From positions 62,001 to 126,000 of the forward strand of contig JAHBZL010000002.1 of the NCBI GenBank assembly GCA_019635485.1: a stretch of 64,000 nucleotides of DNA. Direction: 5' to 3'. Position numbers and translations under genes: made by a program. Positions within the stretch are counted from its first letter, which is position 1; each line of letters begins with the position of its first letter. Under the pieces are notes generated by a model that saw nothing but the letters and a program-made list of their open reading frames with translations, was not told where the DNA came from and did no database searches. Of this stretch, positions 1 to 7,788 are shown piece by piece. The stretch comes from Piscinibacter sp. Lineage in GTDB: Bacteria; Pseudomonadota; Gammaproteobacteria; Burkholderiales; Burkholderiaceae_C.

Positions 1-187
1 CACCTTCGTGGTTGAGGAAGACCTGCGTCTTGTAGACCAGGCGCCGGAACGCGGTGCTGTGCACGATGCGGTCGCGATCGCGTTGAAAATCGTTGCGGTC
101 GGGCGACGGCGCGTCCGGATGCCGACGCCCGCGCGAGCGCGACGGATCGCTGGCACACGCTCGCAGACCGGAAAGGTGGGCCGCCAT
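1..187 (-). CDS. dgt: dGTP triphosphohydrolase, N-terminal part
   Basis: The reverse strand opens an ATG at 187 and stays open to the window edge (62 residues visible). The stretch [20 protein letters not shown], followed by YKTQVF and HEG, is the conserved N-terminal signature of deoxyguanosinetriphosphate triphosphohydrolases, HD-superfamily enzymes that convert dGTP to deoxyguanosine and triphosphate. The metal-binding HD motif itself lies beyond the window. It follows aroB by 8 bp on the same strand, the usual aroK-aroB-dgt order of Betaproteobacteria. The gene is truncated only by the window boundary. Confidence 0.88.
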   Translation of the reverse strand, partial: MAAHLSGLRACASDPSRSRGRRHPDAPSPDRNDFQRDRDRIVHSTAFRRLVYKTQVFLNHEG

Positions 188-195
188 GGGCGCGC

Positions 196-1287
196 CTAGC
201 GCGTGCAGGCGTCGATCACCTCGGCGACCAAGGCGTCGGGAGCGGGGCGCACGGCAGCCCGTCCCGGGGACTCGATCACGACGAAGCGGATCTCGCCGCC
301 ATCGGCCTTCTTGTCGTGCCGCATCAGTTCGAGATAGCGCGCCGCCCCGAAGGACGGCCCCTGGACCGGCAGGCGGGCCCGCCGGATCAGTGCCGTGAGG
401 CGTTGCGCGTAGGCCGCATCGACCAACCCGAGGCGCGCGGACAGTTCGACAGCCATCACCATGCCGCAGCCGACGGCCTCGCCATGCAGCCATTCGCCGT
501 AGCCCAGCCCGGTCTCGATCGCATGACCGAAGGTGTGGCCGAAGTTGAGGATGGCGCGCAGACCCGATTCGCGCTCGTCCTGCGCGACCACCTCGGCCTT
601 GATCTCGCAGGAACGACGCACGGCATGCGACAAGGCCGCCGGATCGAGGGCCATCAGGTCGTCCAGATGCTGTTCGATCCAGGCGAGGAAGCCGTCGTCG
701 GCGATCGGCCCGTACTTGATCACCTCGGCCAAGCCGGCCGAGACCTCCCGGGGCGGCAGACTGGACAGCGTGTCCAGATCGGCGATCACCCGGACCGGCT
801 GATGGAACGCGCCGATCATGTTCTTCCCCAGCGGATGGTTGATCGCCGTCTTGCCGCCGACCGACGAATCAACCTGCGCCAGCAGCGTGGTCGGCACCTG
901 GACGAACGGGACCCCGCGCATGTAGCAAGCGGCGGCGAACCCGGTCAGATCACCGACGACGCCACCGCCCAGCGCGAACAGCACCGTCTTGCGATCGAAC
1001 CCACCGGCCAGCAGCGCATCGAAGACCCGGTTCAGCGTGAGCCAGTCCTTGTGCGCCTCGCCGTCCGGCAGTTCGAGCACCTCGACTCTGGCGTAGCGCC
1101 CACGCAGGGCGGCAGCGAGCGCCGCCGCGTAACGCGGTCCGACCGTGGTGTTGCTGACGATCAGGGCAGCCGCAGCGCGCGGCAGCCCGTCGAACGCCTC
1201 GGCGCGCCCGAGCAGCCCCTGCCCGATCAGGATGTCGTAGCCGCGCTCGCCGAGTTCGATCGGCACACCAACGGACGGGATGGTCAT
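196..1287 (-). CDS. aroB: 3-dehydroquinate synthase
   Basis: 363 residues, the normal family length, beginning [19 protein letters not shown]. AroB converts DAHP to 3-dehydroquinate in the shikimate pathway, using NAD and a divalent metal in the cytoplasm. Visible signatures are the NAD-binding [14 protein letters not shown] segment, [17 protein letters not shown], and the metal-ligand regions [21 protein letters not shown] and WLHGEAV. The open frame continues far upstream through aroK, but the family start is the ATG at 1287. It lies 17 bp downstream of aroK and 8 bp upstream of dgt, so the three genes are probably co-transcribed. Confidence 0.95.
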   Translation of the reverse strand: MTIPSVGVPIELGERGYDILIGQGLLGRAEAFDGLPRAAAALIVSNTTVGPRYAAALAAALRGRYARVEVLELPDGEAHKDWLTLNRVFDALLAGGFDRKTVLFALGGGVVGDLTGFAAACYMRGVPFVQVPTTLLAQVDSSVGGKTAINHPLGKNMIGAFHQPVRVIADLDTLSSLPPREVSAGLAEVIKYGPIADDGFLAWIEQHLDDLMALDPAALSHAVRRSCEIKAEVVAQDERESGLRAILNFGHTFGHAIETGLGYGEWLHGEAVGCGMVMAVELSARLGLVDAAYAQRLTALIRRARLPVQGPSFGAARYLELMRHDKKADGGEIRFVVIESPGRAAVRPAPDALVAEVIDACTR

Positions 1288-1304
1288 GGGCCGAAGTGTA
1301 GGCC

Positions 1305-1880
1305 TCAGGTACGACCCGGCCGCGGCTCGACGGGGGACGGCACGGTCGACGCATCGACCAGGCCGGCCAGTTCGAGCTGCATCAGGATCATGTTGACCAG
1401 CGTCGGCACCGAGGGTCGGCCGGTTTCGATCACGAAGTGCGCCGTCTGCCGGTACAGCGGGTCGCGCTCGGCGTACAGGTCGCGCAGCTTGCGCAGCGGA
1501 TCCGCCACCTGCAGGAGCGGCCGGTGGGTGTCGTGGCGCAGCCGGCGGAACAGCTCCTCGGGCGTCGAGCGCAGATACACCACCGTGGAGTGTTCTCGCA
1601 ACGCGCGGCGATTCGCCTCGCGCAGCACGGCACCGCCGCCCGTGGCGATCACGCCGTCCGGCCGTGCAGCTAGTTCGCCAATGACGTCCTGCTCGATGTC
1701 GCGGAAACGCGGCTCGCCTTCGCGCTCGAAGAAGACACGTATCGGGCAACCGATGCGACGTTCGATCTCGGCGTCGGCATCGACGAAAGCCAGGTTCAGT
1801 TGCCGTGCGAGGTGTCGTCCGACGGTGGACTTGCCACCGCCGGGCATGGCGACCAGGGAGATCGGACGGATCGGGTGCAC
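1305..1880 (-). CDS. aroK: shikimate kinase
   Basis: 191 residues. It phosphorylates shikimate with ATP to shikimate 3-phosphate. The P-loop is PGGGKSTVG at residues 13-21, followed by the [11 protein letters not shown] segment carrying the shikimate-binding aspartate and the [10 protein letters not shown] motif. The lid-region arginine lies in HDTHRPLL. It sits upstream of aroB on the same strand. The start chosen puts the P-loop close to the N-terminus, as is normal for AroK. Confidence 0.94.
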   Translation of the reverse strand: MHPIRPISLVAMPGGGKSTVGRHLARQLNLAFVDADAEIERRIGCPIRVFFEREGEPRFRDIEQDVIGELAARPDGVIATGGGAVLREANRRALREHSTVVYLRSTPEELFRRLRHDTHRPLLQVADPLRKLRDLYAERDPLYRQTAHFVIETGRPSVPTLVNMILMQLELAGLVDASTVPSPVEPRPGRT

Positions 1881-1957
1881 GCGCGGGCCGCACGCCGACT
1901 CGGGCGCACGCTCAGGGCTGGACCCTGAAGCTTAGCGTGGCCGCGCGCCCAGGCGTC

Positions 1958-2356
1958 TCAAGGCGTCGTTGCCTCGCCTTCCTGGTTGGTCAGGGTCAGT
2001 GTCACCTCCCGACCCACGGCGTCGATGACGACGATGTGCCCAGGGTCCAGGCAGCCGCCCAGGAAGTTGACCGTGAAGGTCTCGCCCCGGTGCGCCACCG
2101 ACGCCTTGTCGACGGCCACATAGTCCGGCACGGTGTTGACGATCCGATACGGCGCCGATCCGCCCGACACGAGGATCTGGATGTTGCCGCCGACACCGCA
2201 GGCCCCGGGAGGGCCGGTGAGGCCAACGTCGTCCGGCGTGATGCCGAAGGGCGTGAACTGTTCGCCGGCCTCGTCGTCATTGCCCCCGCCGCAACCCGCT
2301 GCCAGGAGGGCCGCCAGCAGCACGCTGGTGCCGAGGGTGAGTCGATTCATCTTCAT
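1958..2356 (-). CDS. small unknown lipoprotein between pilQ and aroK
   Basis: 132 residues. The N-terminus is a lipoprotein signal peptide with lipobox LAAGC (lipidated Cys at residue 22), followed by a GGGNDDE linker that would favour outer-membrane sorting. The mature part is rich in G, V, T and I and has two further cysteines, in GACGVGG and LGGCLDPG, which could form a disulfide. It looks like a small beta-sandwich domain, but I do not recognise the family. It starts 37 bp after the pilQ stop, so it is probably in the pilus operon. A role in pilus or secretin function is inference from position only. Confidence 0.75.
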   Translation of the reverse strand: MKMNRLTLGTSVLLAALLAAGCGGGNDDEAGEQFTPFGITPDDVGLTGPPGACGVGGNIQILVSGGSAPYRIVNTVPDYVAVDKASVAHRGETFTVNFLGGCLDPGHIVVIDAVGREVTLTLTNQEGEATTP

Positions 2357-2393
2357 GTTGTGAGCGCCTCGTGTCTTCCGGATGAGCCCCGCC

Positions 2394-4535
2394 TCAGCGC
2401 GCCACCGCCCGTTCCGTCACGACCTTGGGCGTGAGGAAGATCAGCAGCTCGGTGCGCTCAGACGACTTCGTCGTGGTCTTGAACAGGTTGCCGAGGTAGG
2501 GCACGTCGCCGAGCAACGGCACCTTGGAGATGTCGGTCCGGTCGCTCTGCTCGAAGATGCCGCCGATGACGACCGTGCCGCCGTTCTCCACCAGCACCTG
2601 GGTCTTGATGTGCTTGGTGTCGATCGCGAAGCCCGCCGCCGTCGCCTGCCCCACGCTGTCCTTGTTGACGTCGACATCCAGGATCACGCCGCCTTCCGGC
2701 GTGATCTGCGGCGTCACCTCGAGCTTCAGGTTGGCCTTGCGGAACTGCAGCGACGTGGCACCGCTGGACGTTGCCACCTGGTACGGCAGTTCCGTGCCCT
2801 GCTCGATCAGCGCCTTCTGCTGGTCGGCGGTCACGACACGCGGGCTGGACACGACCTTGCCCTTGCCGTCGGCCTCGAGCGCGGAGATCTCGAGGTTCAG
2901 GAAGCGGTTCGAGTTGGCGCCGAACAGCGACACGGCAAAGCTCGCCGGGTCGTAGCCGCCCTGGCCGATCGCCGGCAGGTTGACGAACTGCGTGTCGGAC
3001 AGCGACACGCTGGTGGCGGTCGTCTGCCGGGTCTGCGCGCCGATCGCGTTGAGGTTGCCACCCACGGTCACGCGGTTGTCGCCGCCCACCTTGTAGCCGG
3101 ACACACCGCCGCGCAGGCCGCGCAGGTCGGCCGCACCCAGCCGCACGCCCAGCGAACTGCCGAAGCTGTCGTCCGCGATCACGATCCGAGCCTCGATCAG
3201 CACCTGGCGAACCGGCACGTCGATGCGGGAGATCATGGACTGGATCTCTTCCAGCTTGGACGGGACATCGCTGACGAACAACTGATTCGTCCGCGACTCG
3301 AAGACCACCGTGCCGCGCGTGGACAGAATTCGGGTGGAGCCTGCGCCGCCGCCGCCGCCACCGCTGCTCTGCCCGGTCAGCCCCTTCGCGACGTCTTCCG
3401 CCTTTGCATAGTTCAGCTGGAACGCCTGCGTGCGCAGCGGCTCGAGCGACGTGATCTGCGCCTTGGCCTCGAGGTCGGCCTTCTCCTTGGCCGCCAGTTC
3501 GTCCTTGGGAGCGATCCAGATCACGTTGCCGGACTTGCGCAGCCCCAGGCCCTTGGCCTGCAGGATGATGTCCAGCGCCTGGTCCCAGGGCACGTCCTTC
3601 AGGCGCAGCGTGACGTTGCCGGTCACGGTGTCGCTGGTGACGACGTTGAAGTTGGTGAAGTCGGCAATCACCTGCAGCAGCGCCCGCACTTCGATGTTCT
3701 GGAAGTTCAGCGACAGCTTCTCGCCGGCGTAACCCGGCCCCTGCGTCAGCTTGTTCGGGTCGACCTTCTGCGGCCGCACCTCGAGCACGAACTGGTTGTC
3801 GCTCTGGTAGGCGCTGTGCTCCCAGGAGCCGCGCGGGTCGACGGTCATGCGGACCCGATCGCCTTGTTGGGACGTCGTGATGGTCTGCACCGGTGTACCG
3901 AAGTCCGTCACGTCGAAGCGCTTGCGCAGGTTGTCCGGCAGCGTCGAACGCAGGAACTCGACCACCAGGCTCTGGCCCTGCTGGCGGATGTCGACGCCCA
4001 CCTGGTTGTTGGCCAGTTCGACGACCACCCGGCCGGCGCCGTCGTTGCCGCGGCGGAAGTCGATGTCCTTCAGTGCCAGCGGATTGCGGTTCAGGCTCTC
4101 CGCGAATCGGACCGGCTGCTCCGAGGGCGTCGCGCCCGCGGCCGCCGGCGGCGCGCTCGCCTCGACCGCCACCAGCAGCGTCTTGCCCTGGACGGTGGCC
4201 TTGTAGTTGGCCGCCTGGCGCAGGTTCAGCACGAGACGGATGCGGTCCCCGGCCTGCGCCACGTTCACGGAGCGAAGGTTGCCCTGGTTCAGTTCGATCG
4301 ACGAGCGCCCAAGTGCGTTGCTGACGCCGGGCAGGTCGATCGCGATGCGCGGTGGCGTCTGGATCGTGAAGCCGGCGGGCACGGCCGCCAGCGGCTCGCT
4401 GAGTTCGATGCGCACGACGTCGGCCGTTCCCTGCTGGGAACTGTTGATCGACTGGATCGCGTTCTGCGCCAGCGCGACGGCCGGCGCGCAGATCGACAGC
4501 AGGAGTGCCAGTGCCCCGCCCCGCCACTTGCTCAT
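2394..4535 (-). CDS. pilQ: type IV pilus secretin PilQ
   Basis: 713 residues. It forms the outer-membrane channel through which the pilus extends. It has a Sec signal peptide (MSKWRGGALALLLSICAPAVALA), then two AMIN-type domains (roughly residues 30-300), an N0/secretin-TonB short domain beginning near LSLNFQNIEVRALLQ, an N1-type domain, a Gly-rich loop (SSGGGGGGAGS) and the C-terminal secretin domain ending VPLLGDVPYLGNLFK. An AGGAG lies 9 bases before the ATG at 4535. A second ATG at 4562 overlaps the pilP stop as ATGA and would add nine residues before the signal peptide. I prefer 4535. Confidence 0.95.
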   Translation of the reverse strand: MSKWRGGALALLLSICAPAVALAQNAIQSINSSQQGTADVVRIELSEPLAAVPAGFTIQTPPRIAIDLPGVSNALGRSSIELNQGNLRSVNVAQAGDRIRLVLNLRQAANYKATVQGKTLLVAVEASAPPAAAGATPSEQPVRFAESLNRNPLALKDIDFRRGNDGAGRVVVELANNQVGVDIRQQGQSLVVEFLRSTLPDNLRKRFDVTDFGTPVQTITTSQQGDRVRMTVDPRGSWEHSAYQSDNQFVLEVRPQKVDPNKLTQGPGYAGEKLSLNFQNIEVRALLQVIADFTNFNVVTSDTVTGNVTLRLKDVPWDQALDIILQAKGLGLRKSGNVIWIAPKDELAAKEKADLEAKAQITSLEPLRTQAFQLNYAKAEDVAKGLTGQSSGGGGGGAGSTRILSTRGTVVFESRTNQLFVSDVPSKLEEIQSMISRIDVPVRQVLIEARIVIADDSFGSSLGVRLGAADLRGLRGGVSGYKVGGDNRVTVGGNLNAIGAQTRQTTATSVSLSDTQFVNLPAIGQGGYDPASFAVSLFGANSNRFLNLEISALEADGKGKVVSSPRVVTADQQKALIEQGTELPYQVATSSGATSLQFRKANLKLEVTPQITPEGGVILDVDVNKDSVGQATAAGFAIDTKHIKTQVLVENGGTVVIGGIFEQSDRTDISKVPLLGDVPYLGNLFKTTTKSSERTELLIFLTPKVVTERAVAR

Positions 4536-4558
4536 GATGGTGTTCTCCTGATGGGTAC

Positions 4559-5101
4559 TCATCGCGCCTTCTCCTGAAGCTGGAGGGCGCTGGGGCGTTC
4601 GATCCACTCCCCCGCCGCGTCCTGCACGATCTCGCGCAGCGAGACGTCCGTCTCCGAGATCTTGGTGATCTTCCCGTAGTTCTGGCCCAGGTAGTCGCCT
4701 TGTTTGACCTGGTAAAGCAGGTTGTCGACGCGCAGCAACGCGTACTGCTGGCCGTTGCGCGTGACGCTGCCGACCATCCGCATGCTGTCCAGCGGGTAGG
4801 CTTCGAGCGGTTCCTTGCGCCGGTTGATCTCGGCGGCCAGGATGGAGTTGGGCTGCCGCGCCTCCTGCTTGAGCGCGACCGTCAGCTTCTGCGTGCTGAA
4901 GGGCTCCACGCCGGTCAGGGCCGTGTAGGCCTGCGGCACGAACTTCTTCGGCGGCGACAGCGGCTGCACGCTCGGCTTCACCTCGCGCTTCTGCTGCTCC
5001 ATCCACTGGGTGAGTTCCTGCTCGTCGCCGCTGCAGGCCGCGAGCAGCAGCGTGGCCGACAGCGCCGCGCCGCAGGCGGCTCTCATCGTCGTTGCGCTCA
5101 T
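4559..5101 (-). CDS. pilP: type IV pilus inner-membrane lipoprotein PilP
   Basis: 180 residues with a lipoprotein signal (lipobox LLAAC, Cys at residue 23). PilP links the PilMNO inner-membrane platform to the secretin. The C-terminal half (FSTQKL, then LRVDNLLYQVKQGDYLGQNYGKI) is the small HR-like beta domain typical of PilP. Its start overlaps the pilO stop by 4 bp, and its stop overlaps an upstream pilQ start candidate, so translational coupling is likely. Confidence 0.93.
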   Translation of the reverse strand: MSATTMRAACGAALSATLLLAACSGDEQELTQWMEQQKREVKPSVQPLSPPKKFVPQAYTALTGVEPFSTQKLTVALKQEARQPNSILAAEINRRKEPLEAYPLDSMRMVGSVTRNGQQYALLRVDNLLYQVKQGDYLGQNYGKITKISETDVSLREIVQDAAGEWIERPSALQLQEKAR

Positions 5102-5793
5102 TTCTTGGCTCCCGGCGCCTTCTTCGCGGAAGCGGCGCGCGCCTGCGCGATTTCATCGGCATCGAGGTAGCGGTAGGTCCGGGCGATCGCTTCCATGCCC
5201 AGCGTGCTGCCGGTGTTCTGCGGCCCGGTGCCGGCGCTGATACTCATGTTGTGCAGCGTGACGATGCGCGAGAGATTGGCGATGTCCGCGGCGAAGGCAC
5301 CGATGTCGTGGTAGCGACCCGAGACCTTGATCGAGATCGGCAGCTCGGCGTAATAGTCCTTCACGACGACACTGCCCGGACGGAACAGCTCGAACTGCAG
5401 GCCCCGACCCAGGCCGGCCTGGTTGATGTCCGACAGCAGCGCATCCATTTCGGCCTTGCCGGGGAGCTGCTTCTCGAGCTGCGTCACGTATTCCTCGACC
5501 TGCAGCTTCTGCTTGCGCAATTCGTCGAGATTGACGGCCTGCGCCAGCTTGTTGCGGTAGTCGGCCTTCAGCGTCGGCTCCTTGCCGCGCTCGGCTTCGA
5601 GTTCGTCATGCGCCGTCGACAGCAGCAGGAACCAGCCGAGCACCACCACCACCAGCGCCACGCCGGTCCAGGTCATCAGCTTCGGCAACACCGGCCATTG
5701 ACCGGGTTCGTTCGGGTTCAGCCCCCGGAACTGCGAGGCCGCCCCCTCGAATACCGAGTTCAGGTCGACGTTCATCCCTCTTTTGCTCGCCAT
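5098..5793 (-). CDS. pilO: type IV pilus assembly protein PilO
   Basis: 231 residues. It is a bitopic inner-membrane protein with one transmembrane helix (about residues 40-60, WTGVALVVVVLGWFLLL), a coiled-coil stretch (DELRKQKLQVEEYVTQLEKQ) and a periplasmic ferredoxin-like domain with LPISIKVSGRYHDIGAF, the PilO hallmark. The ATG at 5793 has GAGG 5 bases upstream; an internal ATG at 5775 is less well placed. The C-terminus is Ala/Lys-rich. It sits 7 bp after pilN in the operon. Confidence 0.93.
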   Translation of the reverse strand: MASKRGMNVDLNSVFEGAASQFRGLNPNEPGQWPVLPKLMTWTGVALVVVVLGWFLLLSTAHDELEAERGKEPTLKADYRNKLAQAVNLDELRKQKLQVEEYVTQLEKQLPGKAEMDALLSDINQAGLGRGLQFELFRPGSVVVKDYYAELPISIKVSGRYHDIGAFAADIANLSRIVTLHNMSISAGTGPQNTGSTLGMEAIARTYRYLDADEIAQARAASAKKAPGAKK

Positions 5794-5800
5794 GCCTGCC

Positions 5801-6445
5801 TCACACCTTGTTGGCGGGTGCCGTGCCGGCGGCCGGCGCCGCCCCGGACGCGGCACCGGCTGCAGCAGCTGCCGCGTCCTGCGGGCGCTTGACCGCAACC
5901 CGCATGCCGAATTCGAACAGCTGGCGCGTGTCCCTCTCGCGGCTCTGCGGGTTGGCCGCCGCCGCCTTGCTTTCGATCAGTTCCGGCTTGAACAGCCACT
6001 CGGAGCTGTAGGCCGTGTTGCGCAACAGTTCGGAGATCCGCTCCTGCGTCTGCGCCACGCCCGTGACGGCCAGACCGCCGCCGTCCTGCTTGATCGTCCG
6101 GAAGTAGATGCCTTCCGGCGTCTGCTTGACCAGCTCGTTGAGGATGTGCACCGGCACGTTGCGGTCGATCTGCAGGTCCTCGACCGCCTTCTGACGCGCC
6201 TTCAGCGACTCGATCTCGGCGCGCAGCGTGGCGATGTCCTTGATCTGCACTTCGAGCTTCCTGATCTCGGCCGTCAGGAAGTTGTTGCGCTCCTGCTGGG
6301 CCGCGGTCATCTGCTGCACCACGACATACCAGAGGCCGACCACGGCCAGACCCGCCGCCGCCGCCACGCCCAGGCCGGCAAAGAACGCGACCTTCCTGCG
6401 CTGGCGCTTTTCTTCCCGGTGGGGAAGAAGGTTGATGAGAATCAC
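5801..6445 (-). CDS. pilN: type IV pilus assembly protein PilN
   Basis: 214 residues. It starts MILINLLPHREEKRQRRK, the conserved cytoplasmic tail that binds PilM. A transmembrane helix follows (about residues 22-45), then a coiled coil rich in E, K and R, then a periplasmic ferredoxin-like fold containing VPVHILNELVKQTPEGIYF. It heterodimerises with PilO. The C-terminus is a low-complexity Ala/Pro tail. The start overlaps the pilM stop by 4 bp. Confidence 0.94.
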   Translation of the reverse strand: MILINLLPHREEKRQRRKVAFFAGLGVAAAAGLAVVGLWYVVVQQMTAAQQERNNFLTAEIRKLEVQIKDIATLRAEIESLKARQKAVEDLQIDRNVPVHILNELVKQTPEGIYFRTIKQDGGGLAVTGVAQTQERISELLRNTAYSSEWLFKPELIESKAAAANPQSRERDTRQLFEFGMRVAVKRPQDAAAAAAGAASGAAPAAGTAPANKV

Positions 6446-7521
6446 TGCAGGAACCTCCGCATCGCCAGGCCGCAGGCGGTCAGGTAGGACGGCGCCTCGC
6501 GGCGCAGCTTGCTCTCGCGCACCGCAGAGCCGAGCTTCATGTTCTCGAACGGATTGACGACCATGGACGCGAAGCCGGTCAGCTCGGTCACGCGGTCCTT
6601 CAGCCCCGGCAGCGTCGCCGTGCCGCCGGCCAGCATCACGTAGTGCACCTTGTGGTGCGGGGTGCTGGTGAAGAAGTACTGCAGCGCGCGGCCGATTTCC
6701 TGCGACAGGCTGTCGACGAAAGGCGCGAGCAGCGAACTCTCGTAGTCCTCGGGCAGGTCGGCCGCCAGCTTCTTCTGCTCGGCCTCTTCGTACGAGAACC
6801 CGTACTGGCGCGAGATGAGCTGCGTGAGCTGCGAACCGCCGAAGGCCTGGTCGCGGTCATACAGCATCTCGTCGTCGCGCAGGACCTTCAGGCTGGTGGT
6901 GTCGGCGCCGATCTCGAACAGCGCGACGAGCGCGTCCTTGCCCTCGCTGGGCAGCGCCGCGACGACCCGGCTCATCGCCAGCCGCGAGGCATGCGACTCG
7001 ATGTCGAGCACGACCGGCTTCAGCCCGGCGGCTTCGGCCAGACCCTGCCGATCCTGCACGCGGTCCTTGCGGGAAGCCGCGATCAGCACCTCGACGTCGC
7101 CGACCGAGGTCGGGCTCGGCCCGATGACGCAGAAGTCGAGGCTGACTTCGTCGAGCGAGAAGGGGATGTACTGGTTGGCCTCGGTCTCGACCTGCAGTTC
7201 GAGTTCTTCCTCGCGCAGGCCCGCCGGCAGCATGATCTTCTTCGTGATCACCGCCGACTGCGGCATCGCCATGACCACCTGGCGCGTCTTGGTGCCGCTC
7301 TTCGCGACCACCCGCTTGACCGCTTCGGCGACCTCGTCGAACTTCTCGATCTGGCCGTCGGTGATCCAGCCCTTCTCGAAGCTTTCCGCGGCGAAACGCT
7401 CGAGCACGTACTCGCCGTTCGCGGTCTGCCCGAGTTCCACCAGCTTCACGCTCGAGGAGCTGATATCCAGCCCGATCATCGCTGCGTGCTTGCGGCCCAA
7501 CAGGGTGTCAAGAAAGCTCAC
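6442..7521 (-). CDS. pilM: actin-like type IV pilus protein PilM
   Basis: 359 residues from the GTG at 7521. PilM is a cytoplasmic FtsA/actin-like ATPase that binds the PilN tail and anchors the inner-membrane pilus platform. Visible motifs are IGLDISSSSVKLVEL (phosphate 1), FEIGADTTSLKVL (phosphate 2) and MLAGGTATLPGL (adenosine). The GTG has GGAAAGG just upstream and gives the usual MSFLDTLLGRKH start. An in-frame TTG at 7545 would add eight residues and is a weaker choice. It is the first gene of pilMNOPQ and is divergent from mrcA. Confidence 0.93.
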   Translation of the reverse strand: MSFLDTLLGRKHAAMIGLDISSSSVKLVELGQTANGEYVLERFAAESFEKGWITDGQIEKFDEVAEAVKRVVAKSGTKTRQVVMAMPQSAVITKKIMLPAGLREEELELQVETEANQYIPFSLDEVSLDFCVIGPSPTSVGDVEVLIAASRKDRVQDRQGLAEAAGLKPVVLDIESHASRLAMSRVVAALPSEGKDALVALFEIGADTTSLKVLRDDEMLYDRDQAFGGSQLTQLISRQYGFSYEEAEQKKLAADLPEDYESSLLAPFVDSLSQEIGRALQYFFTSTPHHKVHYVMLAGGTATLPGLKDRVTELTGFASMVVNPFENMKLGSAVRESKLRREAPSYLTACGLAMRRFLQ

Positions 7522-7758
7522 GACGCCTTTCCCCCAGCGCTTCAAACGACACGCTGGACTGTTAATAAGTTACTTCAATGCTAGCAGTAAAGCCTTTGTG
7601 CAACAAAGAAAAAAGCCGCCAGCAACACCCCGGCGCGTTGCAAAACTCACACTGCCCGCGGCCGTTTCGAAGTGGTCACAAACGCCATATCGGCCACTCG
7701 GTGTGTCCCCTTCAATCCGTGACAAATTGATGCATTCGAGCCCGTTCTGGCCGATTCC

Positions 7759-7764
7759 TATAAT
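7759..7764 (+). promoter_or_regulatory. probable -10 box of the mrcA promoter
   Basis: A perfect TATAAT lies 25 bp before the mrcA ATG, in the 243-bp gap shared with pilM. No good -35 is visible at the ideal distance (TTCGAG, poor), so it may be activator-dependent. The -10 assignment is from consensus match and position only. Confidence 0.5.
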
Positions 7765-7788
7765 CGTTGCCTGCTTCACTGGAGTCCC

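Noticed and set aside
196-1893. Possible AroK-AroB fusion in one open frame
   Set aside because: The aroB frame happens to be open through aroK, but aroK is read in a different frame with its own P-loop and stop at 1305.
2382-4577. Long open frame opposite pilQ (731 codons, plus strand)
   Set aside because: It is the antisense shadow of pilQ in GC-rich DNA; the product is rich in R, A, H, D, Q and shows no domain.
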